Source: Bufo bufo
Taxonomy: Eukaryota > Chordata > Amphibia > Anura > Bufonidae
Assembly: GCF_905171765.1 (NCBI RefSeq)
Contig: NC_053390.1
Location: 307,586,984 to 307,650,983, forward strand
Direction: 5' to 3'
Length of the DNA stretch: 64,000 nucleotides
Positions within the stretch are counted from its first letter, which is position 1, and each line of letters begins with the position of its first letter. Made by a program: the position numbers and the translations under genes. Positions 36,442-48,363 of the stretch are shown here, piece by piece. Under the pieces are notes generated by a model. That model saw only the letters and a program-made list of their open reading frames with translations, made no database searches and was not told the DNA's origin.

Positions 36442-36860
36442 AGCTTAGCTGGTGCGAGAGGATAAAGCTGTGTCTGAGGGATGCTGAGGAGGCGGTCTCT
36501 CCCTCTCTCTCTCTCCCTCTCTCTTTCTCGCTCCCTCTCTCGGGCTTTCTTGCTCCCCCTTTACAGAAGGAAGATGAAGACTAGGAAAAAATAAATCAAT
36601 GTCTTTGTGGTGTGAGGTACTTTCTCTGTGTGGACAGGGCTTTTCCTATTGATTTACAGTCTCCGAGACACCTCTCCCTCTCCCCCTCTCTCTCCCAGAT
36701 CCATTCACAGACAGCTCCTCTCTCTCCCCAGCACAATGGAATAATCAATACGCACAGACACACAGACACACACACACACACACAACACAGCGCTGGGAGA
36801 CTGAGCAGGTGCAAACAGAAGCAGCCTGTGAGAGACACTGCTTCCTACCTCTGGACATGA
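36442..36860 (-). promoter_or_regulatory. Candidate non-coding first exon and promoter of zfhx2
   Basis: On the minus strand this is a GA-rich block. It contains (GA)n tracts at 36490-36540 and 36675-36725 and a (TG)n tract at 36765-36785. It ends in AGCTAAGCT|GTAAGTAG, a perfect +1 to +6 donor, with the last exonic base at 36442. Base composition differs sharply from the AT-rich surroundings and looks like a vertebrate 5' leader. The zfhx2 first coding exon has an upstream acceptor and needs such a partner. The distance would be about 30 kb. No TATA box or transcript evidence is available. Confidence 0.3.
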
Positions 36861-36899
36861 AGAGGTGGTGGTAGAGGGGCAGTGTAAAGGAAACCATAG

Positions 36900-38389
36900 G
36901 TGTCAAAACTGGCATATTCACACAAAAAATTCAAGATGTCAAAAGAAAACCATTCAAAAAGATGGACGCGCCAAGGAATACCAGCACGAAATGGGGAATA
37001 CAGATAAAAAGTGGGATATTTGCGCAAGGTGCTATCTAATAACAATGCACTCATTAAAAAATGGCCGTTTTAGTAAAATTTTGCTAATTATTATTAAGTG
37101 ATAAGTGAGGGCTGTATATATGCAAGGCTCGGACCCATAAAAAAACACTTTGTGTTAAAGAACTGCAAGTATCAGATACCTTAGGATTCTTCTGTGGGCT
37201 CAGATTTGGAGCCCGAACAGGACCATGAGGTCTACCAATGCACAAAACCATCTGAAGTTCACACCATGGCCTGAAGTCACTTGCTGCTCGGATTTTCTGG
37301 ACTTATCCCAAAAGTCATAAAGAATTCTTAGAGAGGGTATTTGATAAAGCATATTATAGAGATTTCTAAAAGTTTCCTCACAACGCTACATCACATTTAC
37401 TAATGCTGTCTAATAGTGAAAACGTGACTAAGCAGTCACGAGATGCACCAGATTGATCACAGTGACACATGCCATCGGACATATCTGCTGATTTTCGCAT
37501 TAGACACTTTTGGTGACTTATACCTGCTCAAGGCTAGTCTAAAATGACACCATTTGCTTAAAAAAATCTGGCATATTTTACAAATCCAGCTAGCCATGGT
37601 CCCTTTTTTTAAACACTTTACGAAAATGTCGTCTGAGGTTCAAAAAGCACTTTCACAAATTGTATGGTGTATGCCAGAATTCTGTGGGTCCTCTGCTGTC
37701 TTCACTGCACTTCGGTCCCTGTGTGTCACTGCAGCAGTGATGTCTCCCCAAGATGAACGTCACTGCTGGGTCATATACTGCTTGGGGACACATCACTGCT
37801 GTGGCCAGTCATTGGTTGCAGGAGCACAAGTGATCATGTCCAAGCTGGAAGTTCATATGCAAGGACTGAAGCGCACTGAAGCCAGCAGTGTATGCATTGA
37901 GCTGGAACCGAGCATTAGGGAGCAGATACACTTGTTTCTCTCTACAGGTCCTGCTGGGTGTGGGGGTATTTAAAAAAAACTATGGGGACATTTCTGAAGT
38001 TCTGAATTCCAGACTACTGGTTTTAAAAACATTTTGAGACACCTTTGCCCCACTTACCTTTTGGAAAAAAAAGGACAGAAAGTGGCTGTGGTTAGCCTGT
38101 TTTAAACAGTCGCAAAAATTGTTGCAATCTTATTCCAGTAAGGGTTCATTTTTCCCATGTCCGTTCTGTTTTATTTTGAGGCCCGAATGCGGAACCATTC
38201 ACTTCAGGGGCTGCAAAAAAAAAGAAAAGAAATGAATCCGTAAATTAAGGAGAATCAGAATCATATTCTTCCCTTCTGACTACTTTCCCCCTGGTCGAGA
38301 GATTGCAACCTCTGCATTTTTCACGCTCTAAACAAATGACCAAACTTGTAAGGTATTGATCATTTGCTTAAGTGTATCTGAGTATCAGC
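36900..38389. other. No gene seen
   Basis: Non-coding DNA. A 139-codon open frame at 37554-37973 has no domain that I recognise. It includes an inverted pair around 'tgtctccccaa' / 'ttggggacaca' (about 37741 and 37782), suggesting repeat origin. Confidence 0.4.
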
Positions 38390-38670
38390 ATGTGCTCAGT
38401 GGTTAGTACGGTTGCTTGGCTGCAGTGCCTTCGTGTTCAGCACAGGGCTCCTGTGCACAAATCTAACCAAAGCAAGTGTTCATTGATCTTGCTGCACTAA
38501 GATCCCGAGTCAAAGTCTTTCCATAGCAAAATATGATGGTGAAAGCATGTCCTCCCTGTGCAATCACTGGTTTCCTCACAGTGCCTTGTTTTCCGTCCAC
38601 ATTCCAAAAACATACAAGCAGACCAACAGTATAATTAGAGATTTTGTAGTAAGCCATATTGGGAACCAGT
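38390..38670 (+). repeat. Degraded tRNA-derived SINE
   Basis: TGCTCAGTGGTTAGTACGG (38393-38411) resembles a tRNA-like A-box head. It is followed by 'gcatgtcctccctgtg', 'ggtttcctcacagtg' and 'cacattccaaaaacatac', a phrase order known from a widespread vertebrate tRNA-derived SINE. The B-box is decayed and no intact tail is seen. Confidence 0.5.
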
Positions 38671-38943
38671 TGCACTGCTAGCACCATGCCCACCAAGCAC
38701 ACGCCCTAGGCCAGTTGGAAGGTGCCCCTGGTCTCTTGGCACCAGCAATCACCATAGTCAATAATATCTGGAATCTCTCCTTCTCTCTGTGTGGATGGTA
38801 CCTCAGGCATCCTGTTGGTTACATATGCTCATTTTGAGTGGACCCATTTGGGCAGATACAGTCCATCAGCAGAATGCAGCAAATTGCCTGTAAATAAATT
38901 TGGGCACCTCCACGCAGCTATATGCTGGCCTAGATTTGAAATA

Positions 38944-40525
38944 CACTGCTCAAAAAAATAAAGGGAACACAAAAATAACACATCCTAGATCTGAATTAAT
39001 TAAATATTCTTCTGAAATACTTTGTTCTTTACATAGTTGAATGTGCTGACAACAAAATCACACAAAAATAAAAAAATGGAAATCAAATTTTTTAACCCAT
39101 GGAGGTCTGGATTTGGAGTCACCTTCAAAATTTAAGTGGAAAAACACACTACAGGCTGATCCAACTTTGATGTAATGTCCTTAAAACAAGTCAAAATGAG
39201 GCTCAGTAGTGTGTGTGGCCTCCACGTTCCTGTATGACCTCCCTACAACGCCTGTGCATGCTCCTGATGAGGTGGCGGACGGTCTCCTGAGGGATCTTTT
39301 CCCAGACCTGGACTAAAGCATCTGCCAACTCCTGGACCGTCTGTGGTGCAACGTGACGTTGGTGGATAGAGCGAGACATGATGTCCCAGATGTGCTCAAT
39401 TGGATTCAGGTCTGGGGAACGGGCGGGCCAGTCCATAGCATCAATGCCTTTGTCTTGCAGGAACTGCTGACACACTCCAGCCACATGAGGTCTAGCATTG
39501 TCTTGCATTAGGAGGAACCCAGGGCCAACCGCACCAGCATATGGTCTCACAAGGGGTCTGAGGATCTCATCTCGGTACCTAATGGCAGTCAGGCTACCGC
39601 TGGCGAGCACATGGAGGGCTGTGTGGCCCTCCAAAGAAATGCCACCCCACACCATTACTGACCCAATGCCAAACCTGTCATGCTGGAGGATGTTGCAGGC
39701 AGCAGAACGTTCTCCACGGCGTCTCAAGAATCTGTCACGTCTGTCACATGTGCTCAGTGTGAACCTGCTTTCATCTGTGAAGAGCACAGGGTGCCAGTGG
39801 CGAATTTGCCAATCTTGGTGTTCTCTGACAAATGCCAAACGTCCTGCATGGTGTTGGGCTGTAAGCACAACCCCCACCTGTGGACATCGGGTCCTCATAT
39901 CACCCTCATGGAGTCTGTTTCTGACCGTTTGAGCAGACACATGCACATTTGTGGCCTGCTGGAGGTCATTTTGCAGGGCTCGGGCAGTGCTCCTCCTGTT
40001 CCTCCTTGCACTAAGGCGGAGGTAGCGGTCCTGCTGCTGGGTTGTTGCCCTCCTACGGCCTCCTCCACGTCTCCTGATGTACTGGCCTGTCTCCTGGTAG
40101 CGCCTCCATGCTCTGGACACTACGCTGACAGACACAGCAAACCTTCTTGCCACAGCTCGCATTGATGTGCCATCCTGGATAAGCTGCACTACCTGAGCCA
40201 CTTGTGTGGGTTGTAGACTCCGTCTCATGCTACCACTAGAGTGAAAGCACCGCCAGCATTCAAAAGTGACCAAAACATCAGCCAGGAAGCTTAGGAACTG
40301 AGAAGTGGTCTGTAGTCACCACCTGCAGAACCATTCCTTTATTGGGGGTGTCTTGCTAATTGCCTATAATTTCCACCTGTTGTCTATCCCATTTGCAAAA
40401 CAGCATGTGAAATTGATTGTCACTCAGTGTTGCTTCCTAAGTGGACAGTTTGATTTCACAGAAGTGTGATTGACTTGGAGTTACATTGTGTTGTTTAAGT
40501 GTTCCCTTTATTTTTTTGAGCAGTG
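38944..40525 (-). mobile_element. Complete Tc1-like transposon (DD34E)
   Basis: Perfect 27-bp terminal inverted repeats begin CACTGCTCAAAAAAATAAAG, with TA target duplications at 38942-38943 and 40526-40527. Length is 1,582 bp with one intact transposase gene. Identical termini and an open frame indicate a young copy. Confidence 0.93.
39203..40228 (-). CDS. Tc1-like transposase, intact
   Basis: This is a DDE transposase of the Tc1/mariner superfamily that would cut and paste its own element at TA sites in the nucleus. I chose the start MRRSLQPTQ (40228). An in-frame ATG 15 codons upstream (40273) is possible. Numbering from that upstream ATG: bipartite HTH region about 20-120 with the RRRGGGRRR linker at 67-75, then catalytic Asp167 (TDES), Asp258 (MQDNARPH) and Glu293 ([12 protein letters not shown]). 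The last two are 34 residues apart, so DD34E. About 341 residues, normal family length, no stops or frameshifts. It may still be able to act, but activity is not shown by sequence alone. Confidence 0.93.
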   Translation of the reverse strand: MRRSLQPTQVAQVVQLIQDGTSMRAVARRFAVSVSVVSRAWRRYQETGQYIRRRGGGRRRATTQQQDRYLRLSARRNRRSTARALQNDLQQATNVHVSAQTVRNRLHEGDMRTRCPQVGVVLTAQHHAGRLAFVREHQDWQIRHWHPVLFTDESRFTLSTCDRRDRFLRRRGERSAACNILQHDRFGIGSVMVWGGISLEGHTALHVLASGSLTAIRYRDEILRPLVRPYAGAVGPGFLLMQDNARPHVAGVCQQFLQDKGIDAMDWPARSPDLNPIEHIWDIMSRSIHQRHVAPQTVQELADALVQVWEKIPQETVRHLIRSMHRRCREVIQERGGHTHY

Positions 40526-40763
40526 TATAATTTACACCAGTTTCTGATGTAAATGATAGTAAATCTATCGAGCTGTGAGAGGTCACGTCCCTGCCCCACA
40601 CTGTGAGAAGAAGTGAAAAGTTCCAAGTTATGGTGCAAATATAGCGTGCGCCATAACTTGTGACTTTTTTTTCGTCACAATAGCGGTGTAAAACATTTGA
40701 TAAATGTCACTAGTTCTTTGTACAGTGAAATATACTACTATTATTACAGAATGTTTAGTATAC

Positions 40764-41120
40764 TAGGCCTCATGTACATGACCATATGTATTTTGCTGTC
40801 CGCAAAATAGGATGACGTCTGTGTTGCATGCGTTTTTTTGCGGACCCATTGACTTCAATGGACCCATGGTCCACATGTTGCAGCCAGGTGTAGGAAATGT
40901 TAATTTTGCTGAACAGACATACGGGTGCGGAAAGTAAATGGATGATCCATGTGTTCTCCACATCGGTATGTCCATTCTGCAAAAAGATAGAACATGTCCT
41001 ATACTTGGCCACAAAATGTGGACAATGGGCCCATTGAAGTCAATGAGTCCACACAAAAAACTGATGCAACACAGACATCACACAAACCTCATCCGAATTT
41101 TGCAGATCCACATTAAAACA
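40764..41120. mobile_element. Probable MITE with weak ends
   Basis: The left end AGGCCTCATGTACATGACCA resembles the 2176-2407 terminus. The interior has 'gcggacccattgacttcaat' and its near inverse at about 41028-41045. The right terminus is not clear. Confidence 0.45.
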
Positions 41121-41619
41121 GAATGGAATTACTAGGATAATGTTAAAACGAAAATTATTTTAAATACCAATGTGTATATTAAAGACTACCTGATCATTGT
41201 AGAAGTAGAAAGGGTTTTTATACCCAGCATAGGCATTTTTTTTTTTTGCCACCCTGTATTTATAAACTTCATTTTCTGTCATAGAGAACATGTGTGGAAT
41301 TTAAACATGCTCAACAACACCTACCAGGTCTTTATGATGATCTTCTTTCTTCTATCATGGTGCACTGCTCACCATCCGGCAAAGGAAAGTTGCTGAAGCT
41401 GACGTTATTGATCCTACTGGAAATTACCAGTATTGCACAATATTATCAGGTGAGCATATTACTCTCTGAACTATTTCCTTAACAAAAGTTTACAAAATCT
41501 ACATTCTCGAGGCACTTAGAACTGGAAGCCATATGAAAACATGCCAGAAAGCTAAAAAAAAAAAAAAAAAGAAATAACAATCCAGAGAAGTTCCAGATCT
41601 AGGTTTATAGCAAAGGGTC

Positions 41620-42290
41620 TGCAAATGCAGAATGCATCAATTAACAAAATGCTAAGTGAATGAACAAAAGAGAAATCCAAATCAATATTTGGTGTGACAA
41701 CCCTTTGCCTTCAAAATAGCATCAATTCTCAATTAGCATCAGCATCAATTAAATGGTGCACAGGAATAATATTTTTGATGCAAGTGTAAGCCTATGTCTA
41801 TAAAAGTAAACCAGGGGGTTGCCTGGCGTAGAGATGCAAGTCGCACATCATAAATGAAAATTAATAAAGGTGTTCTAACCTGAAATCCTGAACTACTTTT
41901 CACTTCATTTCTAGTGGAGTGGTGATGCTCATCAAAGTTTGCAAAAATATGCACCAACTTTCGTATGTGGGCATCACTTGTTACATTTTGAAGCCATAGC
42001 AGACTTGATAAATGTCCCCCACAGTTTTTGAAGGAACTCTGCGGAGAAGTTGTTCTAAACGTCACAGATCTTCTGTGGAGGCTTGTTCAAATCCTTCGCT
42101 CTCTTCACGTAATCTCAGACAAACTCGATGATATTGAGGTCAGGGCTCTGTGGATGCCATATCATCATATCCGAGGACTCCCTTGTTGTGGCAGACCAAG
42201 GGTCAGTCACGTGAGAATCGATACCACGTGTTCAGGTGAATGACGTCGATGGAGGAAAATGACAAAGGTCAGCGCAAAGTTCAAAACTCT
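41620..42290 (-). pseudogene. Tc1-like transposase relic with an internal insertion
   Basis: On the minus strand the 'ccacagaagatctgtg' and 'gttccttcaaaaactg' stretch (C-terminal region) is separated from its 3' tail ('ttgatgctattttgaaggca', about 41735) by roughly 280 bp. That insert starts near 'tgggggacatttatcaagtc'. The family is the same as 31310-31880 and 44444-44909. Not functional. Confidence 0.6.
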
Positions 42291-42445
42291 GCCAGGATCC
42301 CAAAAAAGGGAATGTCCTAGGCCAGTGGTGGGCAAACTTTTTTGTCAACTGAGCCAAATATCGCCAAAACCACGATTGAAATTTCTTTCGAGAGCCACAT
42401 TTTTAAAACCTAAAATATTGCGTCAACAGTACCAGTGAGGACTAT

Positions 42446-42823
42446 TAGGGCTCATGCACACGACCGTGTGCCCGCCGTTGCCATATTTCAGGCCGCATAC
42501 GGCGGGTCAGCAATACACAGGCACAGAGGTAGCGCAGGTGTGGAGGCACAGCCAGAAGCACCACGGAAGCACACTGTAGCACTCATATCCCGGATCCTGG
42601 ACCTATTGAAGTGAATGGGTCCATGATGCGGGCTGCACATTCACTTTAGCATGCGCTACTTTTTTGCGGTGCGGGCAGTCGGATGCGGATCGCGAACCCC
42701 ATTCAAGTGAATGGGTCCGCGATCCTCATGCAGCTGCCCCATGGTCTGTGTCCGTGCATTGCGGACCGCTATTTGCGGTCCGCAGCACAGGCACAGCGCC
42801 CTTACATTCGTGGGCATGAGCCC
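42446..42823. mobile_element. MITE nested in the hAT element
   Basis: The left end TTAGGGCTCATGCACACGAC mirrors the right end TCGTGGGCATGAGCCC. It is GC-richer than its surroundings and contains inner inverted blocks (gcggaccgctatttgcggtccgc, about 42761-42783, a perfect small hairpin). Confidence 0.7.
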
Positions 42824-42924
42824 AGAGTGTGTTTTTGAATACTTTTATATGTACTTTCTTTTATTTGGATCTTGATTATTATTTCATTTTATCTTTATCA
42901 TTTTTTACTTTTATTAAACTTGTC

Positions 42925-43245
42925 TGCAGATGTGGATGTCATGTGGATGACGCACTTATGGGGGATATCTGTGGATGACGGACTTATGGGGGATATCTGT
43001 GGATGACGCACTTAATCTGTGGATGACGCACTTAATCTGTTGATGACGCACAGGATCTGTGGATGACGCTGTTATGTGAAGGATTTGTGGAGGACGCTGT
43101 TATGTGGTGGTTCTGTGGAGGACGCTGTTATGTGGGGGATCTGTGGAGGACACTTATGGGGGACCAGTGGATGACGCTGTTATGGGGTGGATCTGTGGAT
43201 GGCACTGTTATGGGGTGGATCTGTGGATGGCACTGTTATAGGCAG
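42925..43245 (+). repeat. Minisatellite, about 28-35 bp units
   Basis: Variants of 'ctgtggatgacgcacttatg' repeat about ten times with changing spacer. The later units read 'ctgtggatggcactgttatg'. Confidence 0.85.
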
Positions 43246-43368
43246 GGCCAGGGATGTGTGCTATGACACATAGGGCCATTAGGGGGGCCAGCATAAGACA
43301 CATATATAGCATCTTATGCTGGTCCCCCTCATGGCCCTATGTGTCCCCTCATGTGTCCTAAACTGTGC

Positions 43369-43690
43369 ACATAACTGGCTTTGTGTGTAAAGTATTTTAC
43401 TACTGTCTGAACTCTGAAACAAGCTCTCTCTCCTATTGATAAAATCACCAGCCTCTGTACTCACTTTCACTATGAATGCACTGCAGCGAGCGGGCCGGTG
43501 TTCTGCCACTTTTCTATACCCGGACAAAAGTCTATACCCGGAAGTGATGTAGCTGCACCGGAAGCCGCTCGCTGCAGTGCATTCATAGTGACAGTGAGTA
43601 CAGAGGCTGGTGATTTTATCAATAGGAAAGAGAGCTTGTTTCAGAGTTCAGACAGTAGTAAAAAACTTTACACACAAAGCCAGTTATGTG
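43369..43690. repeat. Long inverted repeat, about 126-bp arms
   Basis: The arm 43369-43494 (cacataactggctttgtgtg ...) is inverted at 43565-43690, with about 70 bp between. The match is high, with a few indels. A short run of 'ttcgattattcgc'-type repeats follows at 43726-43766. Confidence 0.8.
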
Positions 43691-44443
43691 CCCCTTCATA
43701 TATAATTTTCGGGTCCGCAAAATCGCATTTATCGATTATTCGCTATTCGATTATTCGCGATTCGATTATTGCGCACCAAAGAGCCGCATAGAAGTGTCTA
43801 AAGAGCCGCTTGTGGCTCGCGAGCCGCACTTTGCCGACCACTGTCCTAGGCCCTTCATTTATACCCCTTCCAAGGGTGTAACCTCTCAAAGTATTGACAT
43901 GATTGGTTTACAAATATTTCAACAATAACTTCTGATTGGTACACAAATAATACTTCTAATTGGTCAGAACTGAATCCATCTATTGATTGGTTAGTATTCT
44001 ATGAGCTTTCTAAATTCTACTAACGGGTTAATTACTAAGAGTATGTTGTTGTTGTTGTTGTTTTTTTTCTCTTACAAAATGCATACTTGGTTATTAGCAC
44101 GTACACACGGCTTATCTTATCGTAACACACAGATACTAACATTGTTTTTCAGCTACATCGCCATTTTCTTGTTGCGCACATAGAAATTAAAACACAAAAA
44201 GTCTCTTTATAATATGGAAGTCGCAGGAAAATGAATACTTCTTTAACACCTTGTTCTTCTTTTATTTCTTTAGAACATTCCATCCCCCCTGCATTTAAGC
44301 TCCTTAACATTAGTAATGTCAGAGTGAAGTTAAATATGCTGTCAAATATGCTTATTTGTAAACTTATTAACTGTAAAAAAAATTTAGGTTTTTGGAAATG
44401 GCTCGCTGCTGCACATAAAAAAAGAGTCTGCATATATTCCGTA

Positions 44444-44909
44444 CTGTGCAAAAGTTTTAGATGTGGAAAAAATGCTGCAAAGAATGGTTTAAAAAATAGA
44501 AATGTTAATTGTTTAATTGTTGCAGCATTACAGCCAACATACAGCCAAAGCTACTAAGAAGTATGTTTAGTGTAAAGAAGAAGGAGAACAAGGAGTCCTG
44601 GAAGTGATGATATGGCCCCTACAGAGCCCTGATCTCAACATCATAGAGTCTGCCTGGAATTACATGTAGAGAAAGAAGGATTTGAGCAAGCCTACCTCCA
44701 CAGAAGATCTGTGGTTAGTTCTCCAAGATGTCTGGAACAACCTCTCTGCCAAGTTCCTTCAAAAACTCTGTACAAGGGGGGTCACCCCAAATATCCCTGT
44801 AGATTTAGATTTCGTTTGTTGATTCACTTTGCATTTTGTTAATTGCTAAAAATGAAATAAGACTTACTTTGCAGCATGTTTCCCACACCTGCCTAAAACA
44901 TTTGTACAG
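44444..44909 (+). mobile_element. Internally deleted Tc1-like element
   Basis: The left terminus CTGTGCAAAAGTTTTAGATG mirrors the right terminus CCTAAAACATTTGTACAG. TA flanks are at 44442-44443 and 44910-44911. Inside, only the C-terminal transposase region survives ('gaagatctgtggttagttct' at about 44703). It defines the ends of the family whose relics lie at 31310 and 41620. Confidence 0.75.
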
Positions 44910-45429
44910 TACTATATACATATACCTCCAGCTCTGTAACACACACACACAACACTAACTCACCCCATCCGATCCCTAGTACTATAACCTGTCTTTCTAT
45001 CAAGTAATTCAATCTACCTACCTCTAACAAAACATATTTCCAATCCCTAACACTATCCCTGTGAAACCCTAAAATGTCTTGTGTCTGTAATTGTTGAGTC
45101 TGTGACAGACATGTCCTATCACATAAGTGGCTAAGCTCATGGATGTAGAGGTGTCTCTGTTGGGACCTTACATAGTACCTAGTAGACCAGTTAGTATCCT
45201 CCTTCCAGATTGGCTGTGAAGCTGACTACAAGGCACTAGGGGCAAGTCCGTAAACCAGTGCCCCATCTGGGGTCATGTTATCCTCATCTTGATCTTCCCT
45301 GTCCTGTTTCCCTTATTAGTATGCTGAATTTGATATGTAAAATAGCTGCCGCCATTTTGCACAATTCTTCCAAATCAAATCGCCAAAACTTTGGCTTCGT
45401 ATGGAAGAAGAAATATTGAGAAATTTGTA

Positions 45430-46790
45430 ATGAATGAAGTTGACCCCATGAATCAATAGCTTGTAAAACCACGCTTAGCAGCAATAACTAGGAGTAATCA
45501 TTTTCTGACTTTATCAGTGTCTCATATAGTGGGAGGAATTTTGGCACACTGTTTTTTACAATGTAGCTTCAGTTCATTGAGGTTTGTGGGCATTCATTTA
45601 TGCACAGCTCTGTTAAAGTGTTTATCCAAGACCTAAAAAGACCTGAGAGTTGCTGATCTGCAGTCACTGGGTCATGTGCCACACAGGTGACAGGTCACCT
45701 CTACATCCAGTGATTGACTGCAGTGGTCACGTGACATCTGTCAACAGGTTGTTGATTCCAGAGCATTGCAGAGCTGTGGAAATGGATGGGGAACAATGGA
45801 GCCGGAACACAGTAGTGGAGATCAGGTAAGTATGAACCCCGCCAGGGGTCGGCCACTCTCTGAGGTCTTTTTAAGTCCTGAATAACTCATTTAAGGTCCC
45901 AGCACAGCATTTCAATTGCGTTGAGGTCTGGAATTTGACAGAGCCATTGCAACACCTAGATCCTTTTTTTTTTAACCCACAATGTTGTAAATTTGCTGGT
46001 GTGCTTGGGATCATTGTCCTGTTGCATGACCCAGTTTCGGCCAAGCTTTAGCTTTTGGATAGATGGTCTCACGTTTGACACTAGAATACTTTGGTGTACA
46101 GAGGAGTTTATGGTCGACTCAATGACTGCAAGTTGCCCAGGTCCCATAACTGTAAAACAAGCTCAAATAATCACACCTCCACCAGCGTACTTGACAGTTG
46201 GTATGCTGTGTTTGGTTTTCAAAAAATGTGGCTCTGTGCATTATGGCCAAACATCTCCACTTTGGTCTTGTCTGTCCACAAAACAGTGTTCCATAAGTTT
46301 TGTGGTTTGTTCACATTCAACTGCAAACTTATGTCATGCTGCCATATTCTTTTTAGAAGGAAGAGGTTTTCTCCTGGCAATTCTTCCAAACAAGCCATAT
46401 TTGTTCAGTCTTGTTCTAATTGTACTTTCATGAACTTAAATATTTAGGATGCTGAGGCCTGTACAGTCTTGTAGCTCTTGGGTTTTTTCCTATTCCTATG
46501 AGCATTGAGCGGTCAAACCTTGTGGTGAATTTGTTTGGAAGCGCACATCTGGGAAGAATGTCAACTATGTTGAATTTTTTTCCACTTGTGAATACTCCTC
46601 ACTGCAGAATGATGAACTTCAAATTGATTAAAAATGGCCTTATAACCCTTCCCAGATTGATGGGCAGCTACAATTATTTTCTCTAAGATCATTGCTGATG
46701 CCTTTCCTCTCTGGCATTGTGTTGACACACACCTGAATGCTCCAGATCAGCATACTGCCAAACCTTTTGCTTTTATAGAGGTGGTCACAC
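45430..46790 (-). pseudogene. Degenerate Tc1-like transposase, nearly full-length relic
   Basis: On the minus strand, coding begins near 46720 ('aatgccagagaggaaaggca', PERKGISNDL-like). It runs through DNA-binding-region fragments at 46500-46690 and a catalytic segment with NWVMQQDNDPKHTSKFTTLW at about 46045-45985. Several frameshifts and stops break it. It is a different Tc1 family from the intact copy at 38944. Confidence 0.65.
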
Positions 46791-46808
46791 TTCCTGATGA
46801 TCAGTTAA

Positions 46809-46960
46809 TCGCCGACTGCCTGCGCCTGTTCTATACTACGGCTCCTGAGGCAACAGCGGTCTGATTACATCACTGGGCTCAGCGCATGCCCAGTGACACT
46901 ATTGAGGCTGTTGCCCTCAGGAGCTGTAGTATAGAACAGGCGCAGGCAGTTGGCGATACT
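46809..46960. repeat. Hairpin with about 50-bp arms
   Basis: 'cgactgcctgcgcctgttct' at 46812 is inverted as 'agaacaggcgcaggcagttg' at 46932-46951. The pairing continues through 'atactacggctcctgaggca'. It is GC-rich and probably the core of a MITE. Confidence 0.7.
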
Positions 46961-48312
46961 GCGGATGCGCAAGATCTCTGGGGAAAGAAAGGAGGACGCA
47001 AGGATCGTGGAGTGAATAAATTACATGACGTAGCGGTGGGGGCGGCGCCGTTTAGCTCCGACGTGCTGGGCTTCAATTAAAGGCCGGCTGGGCACTGCAG
47101 GGGGGCGTTACTGGGCACTTGAGGAGAGGAATAACACCCCTCTGGGCACCTTGAAGCCTAAAGGATAACTGTAACACTTAGACCCTAATTTCAATTTTCA
47201 TATATGTAGTTACTAATAACATGATATTACAGAATCAGTTACTATTAGACTGACTTACCCCATATTTAATAAGATTCAGCCCTTAGCAACTAGTCTGCAT
47301 AAAACTGCAATCTCACTATTCAGGTAAAATAGCCGCCACTGCCCTCACCCTGAGGCTAATCCCGCCTGCCCTCACTAGCCAGTAACAATAGCCCCCCAAA
47401 AGTGTCAGTAACCAGAGCCCTCCCCCTAAAGGGTTAATCTCCTGCAGCACAAAGGGGTCCTCTTACCACATGTTGCTTTCATTTATACACTGAGCAGACG
47501 GCAGATCTGCCTTCCCTGGTCTGCGCTGCTTCCACTCTGCATTCTCCAGCTCTGCTGAGTGAGGGAGCGTCTGCCAAGCGCACGGACAGGGAGATGTGCA
47601 CACAGCCCAGGCACTGTTATCAGCTGCTGGGGAGGACCTGGCTTTAATCATTTACTTACAGTCCATGGCTGTCAGTAATCTGACCTTGCACGCAGCGTGC
47701 TCGTCCTTCAACAGATAGACGGACCATGCCTAGCAACCCTATTTTAAGCACAGGTAAAAGTAGGCAGTACAGGGAACAACAATGTGGAATTAAGGGGTAA
47801 TTGAATACACAGTGAAAAATTTAAATAGGGCCACCAAGGTTATATTAATTCCCACAATGCAATACTCCAAAAAACAAAACAAAACAACAGTTATACTGTA
47901 ATTAGCATATTTGAAAAATCGCTTTTTGATCAAAATGAAAACTTGAATAAAAGAAAGAAGACACATGCTGGAATGAAGGTACTTTATTGAACATTGCTAT
48001 GTTAACAGTTTAATATGCTCCAACTAGGTGACAGATTCCCTTTAATGCCTCCAGAAGCATTAAGGGTATACTTAATTTTTCACACATAGCTTTGTCATTT
48101 TTGCCAAGTTTTTGCTAAATATAGAAAATTACAGGGTGGAATTTGTCAGGTATTGCTGTGTCATCCGAGATTGTAATTACCTAATTTTACAACTTTCTAA
48201 GGACCAAATGTTTATGTCCTGGTACATTAAACAATAGAATTCAAAGAAGTATTTTTTTATGACTGTATATTACAGTCCTGGAACTTCACATAAACCATGT
48301 TATCCTGGGAGG

Positions 48313-48315
<3 letters not shown>
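46961..48315. other. No gene seen
   Basis: Non-coding. The 47160-48040 stretch begins 'taaaggataactgtaacact' and ends near 'gacagattccctttaatg', which are MITE-like edges without a proven pairing. Confidence 0.35.

Positions 48316-48363
<48 letters not shown>
48316..48363. repeat. (TA)n microsatellite
   Basis: A long TA tract directly abuts a Tc1 element. Further TA tracts at 49414-49432 and 50362-50377 separate the next elements, as if all had landed in one tract. Confidence 0.9.

Larger units (their letters stand above)
42315..43851. mobile_element. Composite non-autonomous hAT element with 8-bp target duplication
   Basis: The body (42323-43843) starts CAGTGGTGGGCAAAC and ends with its near inverse CTTTGCCGACCACTG. 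It is flanked by a perfect 8-bp duplication, tcctaggc (42315-42322 and 43844-43851). It carries a nested MITE, a minisatellite and a long inverted repeat but no transposase. It inserted beside a Tc1 relic. Confidence 0.88.

Noticed and set aside
36596..36838. Open frame through the (GA)n/(TG)n block as a short protein
   Set aside because: The translation is simple-repeat text (VCVCVSVCLCV, WEREGERER), expected from microsatellites.
37554..37973. 139-codon plus-strand open frame as a gene
   Set aside because: No domain is recognised, and inverted words inside it point to repeat-derived sequence.
39498..40165. Plus-strand frames of 144 and 161 codons across the Tc1 element
   Set aside because: They are antisense shadows of the intact minus-strand transposase.
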